Shown piece after piece: positions 28,583 through 36,514 of a stretch of 64,000 nucleotides of DNA. Source of the DNA: Sulfurimonas sp. C5 (GTDB taxonomy: Bacteria > Campylobacterota > Campylobacteria > Campylobacterales > Sulfurimonadaceae); NCBI RefSeq assembly GCF_029872055.1, contig NZ_JARXNQ010000001.1:62001-126000 (forward strand). Reading direction: 5' to 3'. Under the pieces are notes generated by a model, which saw only the letters and a list, made by a program, of their open reading frames with translations, made no database searches and had not been told where the DNA came from. A program made the position numbers and the translations under genes. Each line of letters begins with the position of its first letter. Within the stretch, counting starts at the first letter, position 1.

Positions 28583-31093
28583 ATGAAAAAGCAAGAGACC
28601 TCTAAAAAGAAGCCTATTGATATTATAACAAATACTTTATCAATGAGCTTTGCAAGAGTAAGAAAAGATAAAGTAACAACTTTTGGCTATAAAATGAAAC
28701 ATTTTAACAATGCTGAAGAATTCATAGTTCAACTAAACTCTGAAGCCACTATACCTGTATCTGTAGAAGGTGGACATAGAAAAACTTCAAACATTACTGA
28801 GGTGTTTGGTTGGATTAGATTTGATACTGACCTTGAAGGTGAAGCTGATGAGTTAGAGAAATTGTTTATAGAATACAATTTGTGGTTTATTAAAAAACCT
28901 TCAACGAATCATAAAAGTAATCCTTATAAGTTTCACTTTTTAATTCAAGTGACTAATGTGGCTCAACATCCAACAGCTTATAAACTTCAAGTGGCTGAAT
29001 TTATGGAACGTTTTAATGTTCCTAAAATACAGGATATGAGAGCTACAACCTCTTTAGCTCAAAACTTGAATCCCTGTAAAGAAGATGTGTCTTATTGTAG
29101 AAAACATACAGTAATAAATGAAGGTGAAGTGGTTGAACTTAAAACAATTGATGAAGAATTTGAACCTATAAAAGAGGGTAGATATGCTAATTGTCAAATT
29201 AAAGGTGATTTAGAATTACCAGAGTTTATCGGTGAAAAAGCACTTAAAATTCCACCTGTAAATAAAAAAACGGGTGAAGTACAAACTCCAATACTTTCAA
29301 GAGATGGATTTATATTATCTGAAGATGGATGGATTAAGTTTTCAGAAATTGAAGAGTTTTTACATACCCAACCTAAAGGTACAAGATATTCTCAATTAGC
29401 TTGTCCAATATGTAATAAAGAACATTCTGATGGTACAGGTTTTACCACTGGGTATGCTTTTGCGTATATAAGTAATAATGAGAAAAAACAGTTAATTGTA
29501 CAGTGTGGAGGTTCTGGATGTAGTGGACATTCTTTGTATATTTTAGATGATGGAAGAAAAGAAGCAAATAAGACTCTTACACAAACTGAGGTTATGAAGA
29601 TGATTGAAGATGCTGAGTTTTTTGAATATACAGCAATAGAACCACTTTTAGATGCTATAGCATGTGTAGATGTAAAAGCTGTAAGAGGATCATTGTGTAA
29701 TCAATTAAAAGATCGTGCTGAAAGAACATACAAATATTCAGTAGTTGATCTAAAAAAAGATGTTGAAAAACGTGTAAAAGATCAAAAAGATGCAACAGGT
29801 TCATTTTCACTTACTTCTTTATTTGAACATCCTCTTTTTTGGGATTCTAATAAAGCTGTAATGGCTGAAGTTGGTGAAGGTGTATTTAGAATTTATAAAC
29901 CTACAGACTTTAATCAGACTGTGGCTAGTAGATCAAAAGGTGCAATTACTGTCAAAGATGTAACTAACTACAGACATACAATACCTGAAAAGATTTTAGT
30001 TTATAAACCTGACCATGATAATTCAAAAAAATTATTTGAAGATGGTTTAGAGGCAATTAATATTTATCAAACTCCCCCATTTAAAAGAGATAAGTCTATT
30101 AAAACAATGCCTCCTTATACTAAACAGTTTTTAAACACTTTATTTGAAAGTGATAAAAAGGCAAAAAAATATTTTATCCATTGGTTAGCCTATATTGTTC
30201 AAAAAAGAAAAAAAACTGGTATAGCATGGGTATTTCATGGTTTACAAGGATCTGGAAAAGGAATTACAGCGACTATAATAAGTCATTTAGTAGGTAAAAG
30301 GAACTGTAGATTAAATCTTGGAAATACGGATTTAGAAAGTCAGTTTAATGGTTATATGTTTCAGTCTATGTTTTTAGAATTTAATGAAGTAGCTATAGAT
30401 ATAAAAAGTAGAACGAAAATATCTAATACTTTAAAAACAATTATTACTGATTCAGCAGTAGAGATTAATCAAAAGAATGTGAAACAATTTTCAGCGATTA
30501 ATTATACAAATGTAATCATAAGTAGTAATAGTTCAAAACCCATCCAAATTGAACCTGATGATCGTAGATTTAATGTTGTAACAACTAAGAATAAATTGAT
30601 TGAACAATCTTGGTGGAATGAAAAGGCACACGATCAAATAATGTTTGAAGTGGAAGAATTCTATAACTACTTGATGAATTTAGTTATAGATGTAAAAAAG
30701 GCTACAAGGGTAATGAAGAATTCTATTGCCAAGGAAAATATGGTTGGATTGACTAATAATAAAATGAATCAGTTAATTGATGCTTTGAGAATAATGAGTT
30801 TTGAAAAATTTACAAATCTCTTTGGATTTGAACCGAAAGATAAACAATATCAAGAAGCCAAATGGTCATTTAAACATAAAAGATTTAGAACCACTTTTTT
30901 AATTGATTGTCTTGCTCAAAGTGGTATAGAGTCATTTGCGTTTACGAAAGATGAACATAAATTCGATAGAGCTTATCAAACAAGGACAAGTAAATTACTT
31001 CATTGTGAATTAAAGTCTATATTGGAGTATGAAAAAAGTTCTTCTATACGAGGTTTTGATAAAAAACAATCAAGTCACCTTATTTTTAAGTGA
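28583..31093 (+). CDS. Primase-helicase replication protein
   Basis: An 836-residue protein from the ATG at 28583, chosen for GGAGG at 28569-28573; an in-frame ATG at 28547 lies inside the AlpA-like gene. The N-terminal region (about 20-170) looks like an archaeo-eukaryotic-type/RepB-type primase domain, e.g. WIRFDTD and PYKFHFLIQV. A zinc-binding segment begins with CPIC at 274-277 and ends CGGSGCSGHS. A superfamily 3/DUF5906-type helicase has Walker A GLQGSGKG at 553-560 and MFLEFNEVA as a likely Walker B. Comparable to P4 alpha and PICI Pri-Rep proteins. It should start replication at the iterons just downstream. Confidence 0.88.
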   Translation: MKKQETSKKKPIDIITNTLSMSFARVRKDKVTTFGYKMKHFNNAEEFIVQLNSEATIPVSVEGGHRKTSNITEVFGWIRFDTDLEGEADELEKLFIEYNLWFIKKPSTNHKSNPYKFHFLIQVTNVAQHPTAYKLQVAEFMERFNVPKIQDMRATTSLAQNLNPCKEDVSYCRKHTVINEGEVVELKTIDEEFEPIKEGRYANCQIKGDLELPEFIGEKALKIPPVNKKTGEVQTPILSRDGFILSEDGWIKFSEIEEFLHTQPKGTRYSQLACPICNKEHSDGTGFTTGYAFAYISNNEKKQLIVQCGGSGCSGHSLYILDDGRKEANKTLTQTEVMKMIEDAEFFEYTAIEPLLDAIACVDVKAVRGSLCNQLKDRAERTYKYSVVDLKKDVEKRVKDQKDATGSFSLTSLFEHPLFWDSNKAVMAEVGEGVFRIYKPTDFNQTVASRSKGAITVKDVTNYRHTIPEKILVYKPDHDNSKKLFEDGLEAINIYQTPPFKRDKSIKTMPPYTKQFLNTLFESDKKAKKYFIHWLAYIVQKRKKTGIAWVFHGLQGSGKGITATIISHLVGKRNCRLNLGNTDLESQFNGYMFQSMFLEFNEVAIDIKSRTKISNTLKTIITDSAVEINQKNVKQFSAINYTNVIISSNSSKPIQIEPDDRRFNVVTTKNKLIEQSWWNEKAHDQIMFEVEEFYNYLMNLVIDVKKATRVMKNSIAKENMVGLTNNKMNQLIDALRIMSFEKFTNLFGFEPKDKQYQEAKWSFKHKRFRTTFLIDCLAQSGIESFAFTKDEHKFDRAYQTRTSKLLHCELKSILEYEKSSSIRGFDKKQSSHLIFK

Positions 31094-31175
31094 TCTTAGA
31101 GAGTGGTGGGGAATGTATATTATATATATTTACCATCATGTAGAGTAGTATTTTTTAAGGTCTTGGAGAGATTAT

Positions 31176-31351
31176 GGTGAACATGGTGAATATATTCTAA
31201 GTATTATATTCTTATATAAAGAAAAAATAGTTATAAAAATTATTTCTATAAAATTCTATATTAAAAATGTTCACCATGTTCACCAATTAGTGTATTAAGC
31301 CCAAAAATAGGTTTGAAAACGCATAAACATTATATTCACCAAATGTTCAAC
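31176..31351. other. Putative replication origin with iterons
   Basis: Six 9-bp iterons. On the plus strand, GGTGAACAT (31176-31184) is joined to GGTGAATAT (31185-31193). In the opposite sense lie ATGTTCACC twice in tandem (31267-31284), ATATTCACC (31332-31340) and the one-mismatch ATGTTCAAC (31343-31351). The two tandem pairs create a perfect 16-bp inverted repeat (31175-31190 with 31270-31285) around 79 bases that contain only 8 G or C. GGTGAACA-type iterons are, from memory, what P4 alpha binds. The whole non-coding stretch 31094-31552 holds this, plus a tandem CGTAGGAAA repeat near 31391-31410 and nothing else clear. Confidence 0.75.
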
Positions 31352-31552
31352 GTATACCATCACGAAAGTTCCTTATAAACATTAAAATAAACGTAGGAAA
31401 TCGTAGGAAAATACACTAACCAGAGTGACTTTTGACCGTTTTCTATACCCCTTTTCTTCTAAAATAATCACACAGTACCTTTTTTAAAGAGACCGTTAAG
31501 AATTTAGTATTCTATCGGACTGGCACGAAATTTCTAATACTCCAATAAAAAA

Positions 31553-32392
31553 CTATTTATAGTCTTCAACTACTTTATATGTAATATCTAGATTTGTCGC
31601 TTTTAACACTTCAATTCGTAAACCCTTGAACCCAATTAAAGTAGTTTCTTTATCATCAAGTTCATATTCAATATTTTGTGTAAAAGCAGGTCTTGCCATA
31701 TCATTTAAAAATTCTCTAAATGATATTTTAATTTTATTTCCTATTTTACCTTGATATAAAACTATGTATTTAAAACTTTCTTTTGAATATTCTGTTGATT
31801 GGATATCTGTATAGTCTATTGGTTTTACTAATTCAAAAAGTTCTTGGCCATTATACAAACTAATATGAGTAAATTGATTTGTATTATTAAGATCAATTAG
31901 ACATTTATCATAATATGAATAGTTATTATAATTGGCATTAGGAAATGAACAAACTGCTTTTAATTGTTTGTCAGACCATGACACTAGTTTACGACCTATT
32001 GAATCAATATTTATTGATGAAGTAGGGATAGAATCACCCCCAGTCATTACATCCACTGCACCATTAATCATATTCCTGAGAGAGTTTAAACTACTTTCAT
32101 CTTGATTATTATTTACAGTTTTTTGAGAGGCATAATATGTAATTTGCTTATTAACATTTTTTAAGACAACATCTCTTGTATCAAATATGTATAAATAATT
32201 TTTTTGATACATATTATCACCAATTTCAACTGTATTAACAATATTTAAGTCAGGTGTACGTAAGGTATGCATACCCGAAGTAATATTTGTATCATGATAA
32301 ATAGTAGCTAAACTTTTACTGGGCTGTGGTTGCGTACAGCCTGTAATAAAGCTGATAGTCAAAATTCCTAATATTAGGTTGATTTTTTTCAT
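31553..32392 (-). CDS. Predicted lipoprotein of the island, unknown function
   Basis: A 279-residue lipoprotein with a signal ending in lipobox ITGC (Cys19), then a soluble domain with mixed beta and Ser/Asn-rich loops. No family recognised. It is the only element gene on the minus strand and diverges from the cargo operon across a 208-base gap. A surface lipoprotein on a satellite could act in superinfection exclusion; that is only a suggestion. Confidence 0.65.
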   Translation of the reverse strand: MKKINLILGILTISFITGCTQPQPSKSLATIYHDTNITSGMHTLRTPDLNIVNTVEIGDNMYQKNYLYIFDTRDVVLKNVNKQITYYASQKTVNNNQDESSLNSLRNMINGAVDVMTGGDSIPTSSINIDSIGRKLVSWSDKQLKAVCSFPNANYNNYSYYDKCLIDLNNTNQFTHISLYNGQELFELVKPIDYTDIQSTEYSKESFKYIVLYQGKIGNKIKISFREFLNDMARPAFTQNIEYELDDKETTLIGFKGLRIEVLKATNLDITYKVVEDYK

Positions 32393-32444
32393 GTTTACTT
32401 CCTTGTATAAATTAATGAATAGTTGTATTTATATCAATAACATC

Positions 32445-32473
32445 TATTTACAATAATAGTTTATTTACAATAA
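32445..32473. repeat. Tandem 12-bp direct repeat in the divergent promoter region
   Basis: TATTTACAATAA at 32445-32456 and 32462-32473, spaced by 17 bases, between the lipoprotein gene and the cargo operon. It may be an operator; the A/T-rich sequence makes chance likely too. Confidence 0.3.
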
Positions 32474-32600
32474 AAATTCAATATACAAGAATAGGATAAA
32501 GAAGTTTATAAATAAAGAAATAGGTGAATAAAGGAGCATAAAAGTTGTTTTTTTCTAGAATAGTTTTATTATATTAAATAAAGTTAAAAAAGGAAGTAGT

Positions 32601-33896
32601 ATGTTAAAAAAAGTAAACTTTGGCTCAACCAGTTTTTATGATATTCATGAATTATTTGGATTAGACGAACATGAAGATTTAGAACAACGTAGTTCAAGGT
32701 TATTTCCACTTGGAAAATCTGAAAGTGAAACATCTACTACATCAATTTTTTTAGCGACAATGAGTGCTGTTAAAGAGTATAGAGAAGAGCTACTTTCAAC
32801 TATCGGCATTAAAAAAATCACTAATAAAAATGTGCAACTTCACACATATACTGAATTATCCAATGATGATGGTGATAGACCTGATGGTGTAATAGTTATT
32901 ACAAGCGGTAAAAATAATCCTATTGTTGAATGGATGTGTTTTGTTGAGTCAAAAGTTGGCAATCAAGTATTAGAACAGACACAAGTAGATAGATATGTGA
33001 AATTTGCAAGAGACATAGGTATAACTTCTATTATTACAATTTCAAACCAGTTAGAGACTACTCCTTTTGATAGTCCTCTTCAAGCACCAAGAGGTAAATT
33101 TGAGCTATTCCATTGGTCGTGGGCATACTTGAAAGTTATGGCAACAAGATTGATAAGAACAGATAGTATTGAGGATGAAGACCATATTTACATTTTAAAT
33201 GAATTTAGAAGATATTGTGATACTCATCCATATTTATCTCATTATGAAAACATGGGTAAAGAGTGGAAAGATGCTGTTAATAAAATTCAAGATTTATCCT
33301 CTGACCAAAAAGTAGATAATGCATTATTAAATAGTATTATTGATTCATATAAGCAGGAAGAAAAAGACATAAGTTTACAGTTGACTGATAAAACAAAACA
33401 TTATATTGAGTTGGTAAGTAAAAATGATAGAGTAGAAGAAATGATTAAATCCCTTAATACTAATAAAACTATTACTTCTGAATACACTATTAACCATGAT
33501 AAAAGTAAAACTTTTTATATAAGAGTTAATTTTCATCAACAGTCTGTAGAATGTTTTACAAATATACAAATTGATAAAGGGAAAGCTCACGCACAGACAA
33601 CAGCTTTAGTTAAAATGTTAGAAGATGAATCAGGCACAACTGACTTGATAGCTGTAACTGCTTATTACCCAAGAAATAAATGTATAGAACCAGCTTATCT
33701 AAGTAAACTGATAGAGGAAAAAGATAAAGCTCTTCAATACTCAATAATTAATAAAGAGCTAGGGGATACGATTAAAACATTCGAAATAAAAACGAAAGAT
33801 TTATTAGGTAGAAATTTTCAAGGTTCTAAAAACTTTATTACTAATCTTGAAGAATATGCACTTCGTTTTGTTACACAAGTAATGAATAATTTATAA
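32601..33896 (+). CDS. PD-(D/E)XK-like protein, first cargo gene
   Basis: A 431-residue cytoplasmic protein. A nuclease-fold core is suggested by GDRPDGVIVI (Asp95) followed by CFVESKVGNQVLEQTQ, giving Glu116-x-Lys118 and a Gln near 126-128, the order of a PD-(D/E)XK site. Before it lies a conserved-looking RSSRLFPLGKSESETSTTSIFLA block; after it come helical and coiled regions and a second beta-rich part (about 300-350). It resembles uncharacterised proteins sometimes called stress-response proteins; function unknown. Ribosome site AAGGAAG; first of five same-strand genes with gaps of 19-60 bases. Confidence 0.65.
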   Translation: MLKKVNFGSTSFYDIHELFGLDEHEDLEQRSSRLFPLGKSESETSTTSIFLATMSAVKEYREELLSTIGIKKITNKNVQLHTYTELSNDDGDRPDGVIVITSGKNNPIVEWMCFVESKVGNQVLEQTQVDRYVKFARDIGITSIITISNQLETTPFDSPLQAPRGKFELFHWSWAYLKVMATRLIRTDSIEDEDHIYILNEFRRYCDTHPYLSHYENMGKEWKDAVNKIQDLSSDQKVDNALLNSIIDSYKQEEKDISLQLTDKTKHYIELVSKNDRVEEMIKSLNTNKTITSEYTINHDKSKTFYIRVNFHQQSVECFTNIQIDKGKAHAQTTALVKMLEDESGTTDLIAVTAYYPRNKCIEPAYLSKLIEEKDKALQYSIINKELGDTIKTFEIKTKDLLGRNFQGSKNFITNLEEYALRFVTQVMNNL

Positions 33897-33956
33897 TGAA
33901 TCGTAAGCTTGCTTATTCGCTTTCAAGTTATTGAATTTATGAGGTAGGATAAAACA

Positions 33957-34742
33957 TTGGCATTAAAAGGTAGTGAAAAATTTGTAGCTAAAACTTTAGA
34001 AGAACATTTCAAAAAATCATCTCATAGCGTATGTGTTGAAGAAGGCAATGATCCTCCAGACATTTATTTAACAATAGATGATAAAAAAATTGCCGTAGAA
34101 ATCACCGATATTGATCAAAATGTTTTAAAAAATGCTAAATCTATAAATTATGGATATTTAAATTTAATTGAAAATTTAGAGAAAGAACTTGGAGACTCCA
34201 TTGATGATGATAAGAAACTGTTTATAGTTTTTTATAATAATCATGTCAAGGTAAGTAAAATAAATAAAAAGTTTAGAAAATATCTTCAAGATTTTATAGA
34301 AAAAAATGAATTATCAATTAATGATTTTATTGAAGATAGTATAGACAATGTCAATTTTAAGATATCTGTTTTGGATATGCCAAAAAAAGGGAAAAATAAA
34401 ATTGCTGGTACTTCAACAACGCATGCTGGTAGATCCCAAAAATCCAGAGATATTAGTGAAGTTAATAATGCAATATACGAGAATGATTTATCAATGCAAA
34501 CTCTTGATATTCTGGAAAATCGAATAGATGACAAGAATAGAAAATGTGAAAATATTGTGGAGTTAAAATGGTTGGCATTATATGATAACTATTATGATAA
34601 ATTTACAAATTTTGAGAATGATGAGCATCTTGTGCATTACCAAAATATATTTGAAAGTATTACTGATTTTAAATGTTTTGAAAAAATATTGGTGATTTTT
34701 AAAAATGGGGATATTCTAGAGTTCGATAATCAAAAAAGTTGA
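33957..34742 (+). CDS. Restriction-endonuclease-fold-like protein, second cargo gene
   Basis: A 261-residue protein starting at TTG 33957 behind GAGGTAGG. PPDIYL (Asp35) and KKIAVEITDID (Glu48-x-Thr50) fit a PD-(D/E)XK-type core in which the usual Lys is Thr, a variant found in several hypothetical families. The rest is charged and mostly helical (KKGKNKIAGTSTTHAGRSQK near 142-161 is strongly basic). No membrane segment. Assignment rests on the short motif only. It lies 60 bases after the preceding nuclease-like gene. Confidence 0.55.
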   Translation: MALKGSEKFVAKTLEEHFKKSSHSVCVEEGNDPPDIYLTIDDKKIAVEITDIDQNVLKNAKSINYGYLNLIENLEKELGDSIDDDKKLFIVFYNNHVKVSKINKKFRKYLQDFIEKNELSINDFIEDSIDNVNFKISVLDMPKKGKNKIAGTSTTHAGRSQKSRDISEVNNAIYENDLSMQTLDILENRIDDKNRKCENIVELKWLALYDNYYDKFTNFENDEHLVHYQNIFESITDFKCFEKILVIFKNGDILEFDNQKS

Positions 34743-34786
34743 TATTAACAGCTTGATGTCAATAAAAATTTATTTAAGGAATAAAA

Positions 34787-36010
34787 TTGAGTTTATATCT
34801 ACCTGATGAGTTATATGTAATATTAGAAAAAATTGGATGGGATAAGTCTGAAAATGTAGCTGATTTTTGGTTTAAGCATAGAAATGATATCTCGAAAGAA
34901 CTCTTTAAATCATTTTCTGAAACAAGCTTTATAGTTTTTGAAAACCAAATTAGATGGAAAAGTGATATTGGTCAAGAATGCGAAAAACAAGTAAAAAGCT
35001 TTTTAGAAAATGAAGTGGCAAGAATAAAAAAACTACACGAAGAGGCTTATAAAGTTAGTGCTCAATTAACTTCAAAGCAAAAGACAGTTAATTTTAGTAA
35101 TTTTACTTTTACTTTTAATGGAATATCATATACACTTAATGACTTTCAACACTATTATAAAAATTGTCCAAAGATCTTTCCTAATGCAAACTTGCAAGGA
35201 ATTAATTTAGAAGGGATAAAATTACATCATTGCATAATCGAAAATGTTAGTTTTGCATATGCAAATCTTAATAACTCTGCACTAGGGGCTACATTTAGTA
35301 ATTGTAGTTTTGTAGGTACTATTTTGACGAACTCTCGTTTAGGCTTCAGATTAATGAATAACACTTACATTGAAGGTTCTAATCTAGAAGGTGCAAGGAT
35401 AAATGCTGTAAATTTTGGTGATGATGCTCTTTCTAGTAAATTTCAATATAAAAAAGTATCATATTTATATTTATTAAAGTGTATGTTTTTAGTTTTAATA
35501 TTAAGACAAAAACATTTTATTGAAAAAGAGAATCAAAAACATACAGTCTTTATTTCTAATTTTACGGATAGGCTTACAACAACTTATAATAAACCAATTA
35601 AGTCTTATATAAATTGGTATGAATATGTATTTTCTCAATTAAGAAACTTTCACTCATTATCGTTTGCAGAAAAAACATTATTTACTATGTCACTAATATT
35701 TACAAAGTCGTGGACTTCTTATTTAGTATTAGCGTCTTGGGCATTAATAGCTAATTTATTATTTGCATATTTTTATTATGTTATCTATGTTATTGATGCA
35801 ACAAGTTTCAATATACCAGAAAAGTCCATCATAGATTATTTTACTATGTTTTATTACAGTATTGTGACTTTTACGACATTAGGTTATGGCGAAATTACAC
35901 CTGTGACTTATTTTACTAGGTTGCTTGTAATAGGTGAAGTTCTTTTAGGTTATATAACTTTAGGTTCATTCGTATTCTTAATTGGACATAAAGCTAGTGA
36001 TAGATTTTAA
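34787..36010 (+). CDS. Pentapeptide-repeat protein fused to a two-TM potassium channel
   Basis: A 407-residue membrane protein with a TTG start behind AAGGA. Residues 1-130 are a charged helical region. About 131-212 are pentapeptide repeats (NANLQGINLEGIKL..., SFAYANLNNSALGATF), forming a beta-helix. A link with a further helical part follows. The C-terminus is an ion-channel domain with TM1 about 310-335, pore helix, selectivity filter TLGYG (Thr364-Gly368) and TM2 about 379-400. The filter is that of K+ channels. A soluble sensor coupled to an ion pore inside a mobile element suggests a membrane-depolarising effector; this is inference. Confidence 0.85.
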   Translation: MSLYLPDELYVILEKIGWDKSENVADFWFKHRNDISKELFKSFSETSFIVFENQIRWKSDIGQECEKQVKSFLENEVARIKKLHEEAYKVSAQLTSKQKTVNFSNFTFTFNGISYTLNDFQHYYKNCPKIFPNANLQGINLEGIKLHHCIIENVSFAYANLNNSALGATFSNCSFVGTILTNSRLGFRLMNNTYIEGSNLEGARINAVNFGDDALSSKFQYKKVSYLYLLKCMFLVLILRQKHFIEKENQKHTVFISNFTDRLTTTYNKPIKSYINWYEYVFSQLRNFHSLSFAEKTLFTMSLIFTKSWTSYLVLASWALIANLLFAYFYYVIYVIDATSFNIPEKSIIDYFTMFYYSIVTFTTLGYGEITPVTYFTRLLVIGEVLLGYITLGSFVFLIGHKASDRF

Positions 36011-36060
36011 GAATAAGTTTTTAGTATATAAATAGATATAATGAAAAAGAAACGAAAAGT

Positions 36061-36495
36061 ATGATGAAAACATTTTTAATATTACTAATTTTATTACTTA
36101 ACTTAAATGCTCAATCTTTAAAAGACATAGACTATGGAAATGCTATTGTAGATGAGGTGACAAGCATTTATGATGGAGATACATTCAGAGCAAATATAAA
36201 AGACTATCCTAAAGTAGTTGGTTATCGTATGTCTATTAGAATAAATGGCATAGATACACCAGAGATGAAAGGCAAGTGCAGTCAAGAAAAAGATTTAGCA
36301 CGAAAAGCAAAACAAGTTACAGTATCAATGCTAAGAAGTGCTAAGGTAATAGAACTCAGAAATATAAAACGAGGAAAGTATTTTCGATTATTGGCTGATG
36401 TATATGCTGATGATGTATTAATAGCAGATGAACTTATTAAAAAAGGCTATGCTATTAGATATAATGGTGGGACTAAGATAGACTGGTGTAAATAA
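36061..36495 (+). CDS. Secreted staphylococcal-nuclease-like nuclease
   Basis: A 144-residue protein: signal peptide about 1-18 (MMKTFLILLILLLNLNAQS) and an SNase/thermonuclease domain. Visible are SIYDGDTFRA, IRINGIDTPEMKG with catalytic-type Arg, Asp and Glu, and a later Arg in KRGKYFRLLADVYADD. The fold cuts DNA or RNA with Ca2+. Predicted to work in the periplasm or outside the cell. Genes of this type recur on mobile elements. It lies 50 bases after the channel gene and 19 bases before the last cargo gene. Confidence 0.85.
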   Translation: MMKTFLILLILLLNLNAQSLKDIDYGNAIVDEVTSIYDGDTFRANIKDYPKVVGYRMSIRINGIDTPEMKGKCSQEKDLARKAKQVTVSMLRSAKVIELRNIKRGKYFRLLADVYADDVLIADELIKKGYAIRYNGGTKIDWCK

Positions 36496-36514
36496 TATAC
36501 ATTAAAGGAAGAAG

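Noticed and set aside
31391-31410. Tandem CGTAGGAAA pair taken as further iterons or a CRISPR-like repeat
   Set aside because: Only two copies, unlike the GGTGAACAT iterons, with no regular spacers; too little to call.
32601-34742. Classical restriction-modification system
   Set aside because: No methyltransferase motif is present in the element, and the nuclease-like motifs are variant and short.
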